DNA from: Lineus longissimus
Lineage: Eukaryota > Nemertea > Pilidiophora > Heteronemertea > Lineidae
Assembly (NCBI RefSeq): GCF_910592395.1
Contig: NC_088308.1
Coordinates: 8,819,001 to 8,883,000, forward strand
Reading direction: 5' to 3'
DNA: 64,000 nt
The translations under genes and the position numbers were made by a program. Shown piece after piece: positions 57,901-64,000 of this stretch. Position 1 is the first letter of the stretch, and each line of letters starts with the position of its first letter. The notes beneath the pieces were generated by a model. That model was not told the DNA's origin. It saw only the letters and a list, made by a program, of their open reading frames with translations, and did not search any database.

Positions 57901-59737
57901 TTCCAATAGACTATTAAAGCTTCTGTATCAAATCAAACCTTCAACTCTGCAGAACACTACCCATCCCATTTTCTAGTTAAGCGTCATCATGACATTCAAG
58001 GACACAACTAATCATCAAGTTGATGAGACGGTTTGGGTGTATACATAGACTATATCAACCTGTTTTTTGTCATTGCCTGAGGTCATCACGGCTGCAACAT
58101 GCCCGGTACATTATACAGAATTTCTCTTTCTCTGGATTTCAACCCCTTCTTCAAAAGAAGAGGTTCAAAAGAATCTCTCCTTTTTTCGTCGCACCTTTCT
58201 TCAAAAGATATACCGGTAGTCATGAAACTTTCACTGACCAATACATGATAGGTAAACTTTGAATTACCGTCAACTATATATGGCTCCTGCAAGAAAGTCC
58301 TTGTGTCTCCTCAAATGAATGGTTTTGTGAGACAATGAATACATTCAAGCATTGCAGTACTCTGGTGGTGTTCTAGTACATTCGTGACAGCTCATTCAAT
58401 TAGTGCTTGAGAATTCAGTTGGACTGGATTGGCCTGTGTCCACAGTCTTCGACTTCGATTCTCCCTACAGCAGGGTACCTACCACAGTGCTATTGCTGAT
58501 CAGATTGGCCAACATATTTTACTGATGACCTAAATACCAGCCACCTGCTACTCATTCATGATAAAGAACAAGTTTATAATCCTGATCACGGCCCAAAAAA
58601 GTTCAGCAATTGACAAAATAGGTGCCATTGTTCAATGGATTTACAGTTGAATGTGACTGATGTCATTTACCATCAGGGATTGATGGTATCAAATTTCAAC
58701 CCATATTTACAGCAACCAGGATAGGCCTACTTTTTTTATCGAAACCGTAATTATCACATGCCAGCCTAAATATAGATTATCCATCAATGATTCATACATG
58801 ATATTAAAAGTCCTCAAGTCCCAATATTGCACAAGAGCAATGTAAGATAATGCTGTTTAAACGTTTAGGCCTATCACTTCAGTGTGAAATCATTCTGCCA
58901 ATCTAAGAAACATCAGAACTCCTCCAAACTCCACAAAATGGTGAAACTATCATACTCGGAGGACTTTGTCACCTTTGGTCAGCAATGCCTATGAACAATG
59001 GCTAATATTTATAAAGACTAGTAAATCCTTATACTACAGTTTTCTACAGAGATGGCTAGTGTAAATGTACATGAAGTTTAAAGTATTAAGCATTTACTAG
59101 TCTTTTATAGATACCAGCCATTATCTTGTCCAGTTTTTGGTTTTTGAAAGAGGAATGGTGTTCCTTAAAATAGGCTAAATGGAGTCACTTTTAATAGTTT
59201 CACCTTAAAAATAACAACAGTGTTTCCTATAACATTGAAAATGTGTTGCTGTTGACCAAGTGTTTGCAAAGCAAGGAGAGGCCGGTGATATGATATCAAC
59301 ATCTGTTACAGACCGATAACTTCTCATCAATTATATCTGATCTACGCGCGAGAGTAATTCAATTACTTATCAATTAATAATAGAAAATTTGTAACAAAGG
59401 GAAACTGTATTTTGAACAGATGAAAACTACTTTGGGCAAAAATCGAGTACATCTGCACTACACACCAACTTTTGTGTTCTGCTGACAGAAGGACCATTTA
59501 GATACAACGGTGTTATCAAAGATAGAATGTCGACCAATATCATGAATATGGGATCCCATACACCATACCCAATGTAATAAACAATGGTAGTGTATCACAC
59601 AGCCTATGCAATATACATGCGGAGGTAGCATATTGAACGACATTGTTCATGTATAGCTAGCATTGATCTCAAGGCCACCACAAGCCAGCATTCATAGCTA
59701 ATGACACTTCCCGCCATAACAAAGAACACAATCTTAC

Positions 59738-59848
59738 CACGTCATTTGAAAGATTAAATAAAACCTCGTTCACTCGGTGTGTAATCAGCTTCATGTCGTT
59801 TCGAAAACCCGGCGCTTTATAATCCGAACACCACAACTGGTGAGCCAT
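59738..59848 (-). CDS. Candidate alternative first coding exon, phase-compatible with Mask
   Basis: Encodes 37 residues starting MAHQLWCSDYKAPGFRNDMK and ending SNDV, then a strong donor (GACGTG/GTAAGA) at phase 0. The ATG has A at -3 and G at +4. The first recognisable Mask exon (52460-52237) also starts at phase 0, so the two would join in frame into an 1183-aa ankyrin-less protein. Just upstream (minus strand) lie a TATA-like stretch (59996-60003) and an ATTTGCAT octamer (59986-59993). I do not recognise the peptide. It could instead be the start of another gene whose next exon I missed, or be chance. No other convincing minus-strand exon is visible between 52.5 and 59.7 kb. Confidence 0.4.
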
Positions 59849-62800
59849 TTTAACGAAGTTTAGGAACCATCCCTGACTACAAGCACAAAATATTTAGACG
59901 CCACTCTATTCTGTCCTACGTTAGTATACACTACAATATGTACAGTGCACAGAGCCGGCTATGTTTACAATCTGGCAACACCTCCATTTGCATATGTATA
60001 GGAGTGTGAATCACACAGCGATTGGATAAATCTAGGTCAAGTAATGAGAGAGGGGGAAGCAGTATTGATAATTGGACAAATCCATTAAGTTAAGGGATGT
60101 TAGTGACTGCCCGGGGCAATGGGTACCAGAGAATATGTTAAGGGAGGTCGGTCCATTGTAGCTGGTCACCCCTTAAATCATGGGAAGCCCATGGGGATAC
60201 AGTCACAAATATAGTTTTGGTATTAGTAACTTCAGGTTGTCATGGTAACTTAATAGTTTGCAAGAATTCTGACAAATCCTGGTATGTATGGATTTGATTG
60301 CGAAACGTTACTCATCTGCCGGTACCCTGTCAAATAGTTTAATCTTACTTAGGTCTTTAGGTCTGCAGTACGAATTTCCCTCTGGCCCTCTGAAATCTTT
60401 TAACAAATTCAAGCACACAAAATGTATGAACTGAGACAGATCTTTGCTTTTCACAAAGATCACAATCTCATAGAATAAGTGGGAATTTATGGCCAAGAAA
60501 TCACTGACTACAGGTTTATTTTTGGATTGGGGTACAAAGGATTTTAAACGAAAACGAAATTGCGCCAAAAATCCTTTTATGCAAAGTTGAGATGACATTA
60601 GACTGTATTATTAATGTGACAATAGCCAGACCAGGCAGCTTTTGGTCGATTTTATTGCTAAAATATCACTCCCGTAAAATGCCATTGATGCCAGTGATAC
60701 TGAACTGATATACTAATTAACCCCTGTACACATTTCTCCTGACTGCCATAGACACCACATAACTTTGGGGCTTGGGCCGTTTTAAAATCATGCATGACGG
60801 ACATAACTCCCCACCACTTCCCCATCAACGCAGCCATCTGATTGTAGTTTGATTTTTAATACTTCAAAACAAAACAATAAATTCCAATATAAACTAGGGA
60901 GTCATTCATGTCATATGTTTATAGAGTGATGCGATAAAAACGTCTGCTTTTCAAACTCGTCAATCAATAATTTTTTAGAGCAATAGCTATGAATAGACAA
61001 TGAGTATGAGATCATAGTTTCAAAATATTTGAATAATTCATAGGCTTACGCTCTTTATGTACAGTTAAGTGTGAAGGTAAAAAGTGCTTCAAAAATATGT
61101 GTTTGAAGATAGTGAGAGATCTGAAGTAAAGGGGTGAAATCCAGGGCATAAATTGACATTTTGTGACCTCACTTAATTTTAAAGAAGGGGACAAAAAGTG
61201 TCCCAAGCCTTTGGAGATTGGATTGGCTTACCATCAACTGGCACGGACGAGTAGGTTAATATCACAGGACTATTAGTCTTTAAAAGAAAAAGAAAAAACA
61301 AATTTTGAAGAAGCCTTCAAATTTTGTTTTATCATTCACCTCGTCTCCAGTGTAGATTTTGTTTCATTTTTAAAGGAAAATTCAAACAGACCTTTATGAC
61401 CTGCTACCTACATGTGATGTTAAACATTTTCAAGACACAAAACGTAAAAATACCCAACATTGTGTTCATAGGTCAGGGTTAGGTCAGGAATGTCCCATTC
61501 TATTTTCATTAGGACTGACCCTTTTTAAAGCACACTTCCTATTCTAACTCAAAACTGCCCATGTCCTGCGCACAATGCCTACTTATTACAGGATAAAGCT
61601 CAGCCAAATTGAACCAATTAAGTTACATAACACAGAAATGGTACTTATTTCAACAATAAGGGCCAATATTACACCAAAGGAAAACAGGCCATGTGTGTGA
61701 TTTAGACCACATGGCTTGTGGTCAACCATACGATTACTCCAATAAAAACAACCATTGTTGATATTTCGTGACCAACAGAACTGAAAAGAGATCAGTAGAC
61801 CAAGTCTGAACAGGACGATCCTGAAAAGGTGTCTGTTAAAATGTCATGCCACATGCCAAGAGCATGCATCAGGCATGCATCACCTAATATCGGCGATGAA
61901 AAGAATCGGTCATCCTTGACCTCGCATGTCACTTATTCTTTTTCAAAGTTTACAAACACTCAAGATCGTATCATGCTATGAATGGAATGGCCTACGATTC
62001 AAAATCAAATAAAGAAACCAAATATAATTTCACTTTCAATACATGTGGCCATTGGAGTATATGCACTGCATAGAAAAATGCACAAAAGTGCCTAGCGGTG
62101 ATAATCAATATTTATAAACCCGATAACAATCAATCCCCATGGAAACAGGAAGACAAGATTGGTATTATTATCTAGTTCACATTATGCCTTTTATACAAGT
62201 GGATTTATTTCATGGCCGACATGCATACAGAAAAGTGACTCAGTTTTTGTAAACTTAAGTATGAAGTCAGGCAATCCGATGTCATTTGGTTCCGGTCTGA
62301 GTTTTTATAGTGCTGACACCTTTGTGCAAACTGTTAACTAAAGAGTCCTTCGTCAGTCAATGTCAGTTGTATCATGGATTTTATTACAGTGGCGATGATG
62401 TCTAGCGGGTTGAAGGGTGCCTGTACAAAAGGCCTATACTACGTGTAATAGGCCTATGTGAAACAGACGAACCAAAACTAGCTTAACAACACCTACACAG
62501 TATCTCATATTTGAGTGATCAGATTGATGACGATATGTCTCGATTATTTTATGCAGTCACACTCACAGCAAGGCTTTGGCAAGATTAATGTTTGGCCTTC
62601 CGTGCCAAGAACCTCTAAGGTCAATGCAGTTCTCCAGGTGTCTCCTAATTGCCCATAAACAAAAATCACCTAAAATTGTGACCCATCAAGGTAAAATGAG
62701 TAGCATGTCGCACAGAAGATGAGCCTGAATCATTGAATGCCACCAGGAGATCAGGGAAGAAATTGATATACTCAGATTTCACTAAAGGCAGACAATTCAG

Positions 62801-64000
62801 TGATTTGAATAACCAGGCCAACTTGTTTTGCTGTGACAGGTCACAATCGTATAAAGCACCAAAACCTCCAAATGTGGCATTCAACTTGATAACTTTTCAA
62901 GCATCCTAGATTTTTTAGAACATGAATCCAAAACAGCAGATGCATGACAAAGTAATGACATGACTGCAATGTGGAAGTCAACATAAGCCATGTCCCATGA
63001 TCAGGACATGACCTGGATGCTTGTATTAGCTGCATCTTCCTGATTTGTATGGTATGGTACCGAGAAAAAACAGAATGTAACGAAACTAAACGAAATCATC
63101 AAAATTGTAGAAATGATAATGGTCACCTCAAAATGACATCATCATTCCAATAGTTGAACAGAAGTCCATAGCAAACATTGGTGCCTCTGTGCACCTGTTG
63201 GACTGTAAAGTATGTTTCCCAGGAGCTGATAGTTTGGTGACTTGTCCATCTGTGCCAATTATGCAACATTGGATACCCTTTATCCATGACAGGGAGGTCT
63301 GACCCAAAATTTTCGCTCAGGGTAAAAATATTTTAGAAACGATTTTGAGAATTTATTATTACAAATGAATTTAAGTATCAGTTTTCTCCAAAAATACCAA
63401 ATGTTGTTTTTTTAGGCCACTCCGGCTCTATTCTAGGCCAGTACAGATTAGAGATGTATCCATACTGCAATTTATCTTGATGATCCCCAAGAGTCAAACA
63501 GGTAAACTGTATACACAAAGAATGCATAATAATCATAATAATTGCACATATCTGAAAATCAAGATCAATATCTGTATTATTGTATTTCGCTATCAACAAG
63601 TAGGACATCTGGCATTCTATTCAAAGGAAAACCCTGTAACAGCTGATAAGGTCTACAACTGGAATGAAATCGATCATGATCGTAATCGAGAATACTGCAT
63701 GGTAATCAATTTTGGAATAATGTATTCTATACAAAAAATGCCATAAATTCATTTCCCCGGATTCAATCTTAAACATCTGTCAATGATATGAAATGGGTGT
63801 TTTAGGTTAAGTACACGGAGTGTATCGAAATGATTGTAAACAAACACAAGAATAACAGACTGACAGAAGTGAAAACAGAAGCGGTGTTTACTTTTTATAT
63901 GATTTTTTTCAGATGAGCCTAAATGACACCAGGAGATAATGGAAGTAATTTATGTACTAAGAAACTTTTTAAAACTCTTGAAAAGCTGTCCGCCCCTCGA
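59849..64000. other. Right end of the window, no gene recognised
   Basis: Apart from a MITE C copy and its fragment, this is AT-rich unique sequence. Minus-strand open frames (for example 60598-60308) show no motif I can name and have no matching splice sites to the Mask exons. Confidence 0.5.
62678..62848 (+). mobile_element. MITE family C, complete
   Basis: TGTGACCCATCAAGGTAAAA at the left and TTTTGCTGTGACAGGTCACA at the right form terminal inverted repeats around 130 bp of interior (CACCAGGAGATCAGG). A small fragment of the same interior (GATGAGCCTAAATGACACCA) recurs at 63913. Confidence 0.65.

Larger units (their letters stand above)
52461..59737. other. Long stretch upstream of the first visible Mask exon
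   Basis: I looked for ankyrin-type exons (GxTPLHxAAxxG) on the minus strand and saw none. The sequence is intron-like with two MITE A copies, a hairpin and plain AT-rich DNA. Open frames such as the one at 56199-56666 (+) lack domain features or splice context. Confidence 0.55.

Noticed and set aside
60308-60598. Minus-strand 96-codon open frame
   Set aside because: Looks compositionally plausible but shows no family motif, and there is no neighbour exon to join.

Overview
This window is animal nuclear DNA. Three protein genes are each broken into many short exons by introns with canonical GT..AG ends and phases that agree. Their products (NUDCD3, a TMC channel-like protein, the ANKHD1/ANKRD17/Mask KH protein) are metazoan, and the introns are full of MITEs, tRNA-derived SINEs, foldback elements and a BEL/Pao retroelement. 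Gene structures and repeat style suggest a marine invertebrate bilaterian; I cannot name the phylum from the sequence alone. Nothing bacterial, plasmid or phage-like is present.

Layout. 1-2.3 kb: intergenic MITEs, including a 440-bp element with a perfect palindrome. 2.3-7.1 kb, minus strand: a complete 8-exon NUDCD3 gene (363 codons, close to the human length), with a triple 160-bp hairpin repeat in intron 1. 7.2-12.9 kb: intergenic, with a SINE, MITEs and a duplicated block. 12.9-30.7 kb, plus strand: a complete 17-exon TMC gene (1170 codons by my splice model) ending in a long proline-rich cytoplasmic tail; its introns carry many mobile-element copies and one 119-bp duplication that copies a splice acceptor. 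31-36 kb: a gutted BEL/Pao element on the minus strand with a tandem LTR-leader-LTR arrangement. 36.1-41.6 kb: a satellite domain whose core is 14 copies of a 110-bp monomer, with a non-LTR retrotransposon RNase H fragment embedded in it. 43.99-52.46 kb, minus strand: 11 exons of the C-terminal half of an ANKHD1/ANKRD17 (Mask) homologue with its single KH domain. 52.5-64 kb: no ankyrin-repeat exon. Instead there is a lone, well-formed start exon at 59.74-59.85 kb whose phase fits the first Mask exon, so the gene either has an intron longer than 11.5 kb with an internal promoter or has an ankyrin-less form.

The three genes do not form a pathway. NUDCD3 is an HSP90-linked cochaperone for dynein and WD40 proteins, TMC is a multi-pass membrane protein of the mechanosensory channel superfamily, and Mask is an RNA-binding scaffold. 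The most interesting observations are a consensus-matching PAM2 (poly(A)-binding-protein docking) motif in the Mask tail, the candidate ankyrin-less Mask start exon, the duplicated TMC splice acceptor with a possible alternative TMC terminal exon, and the tandem LTR structure.
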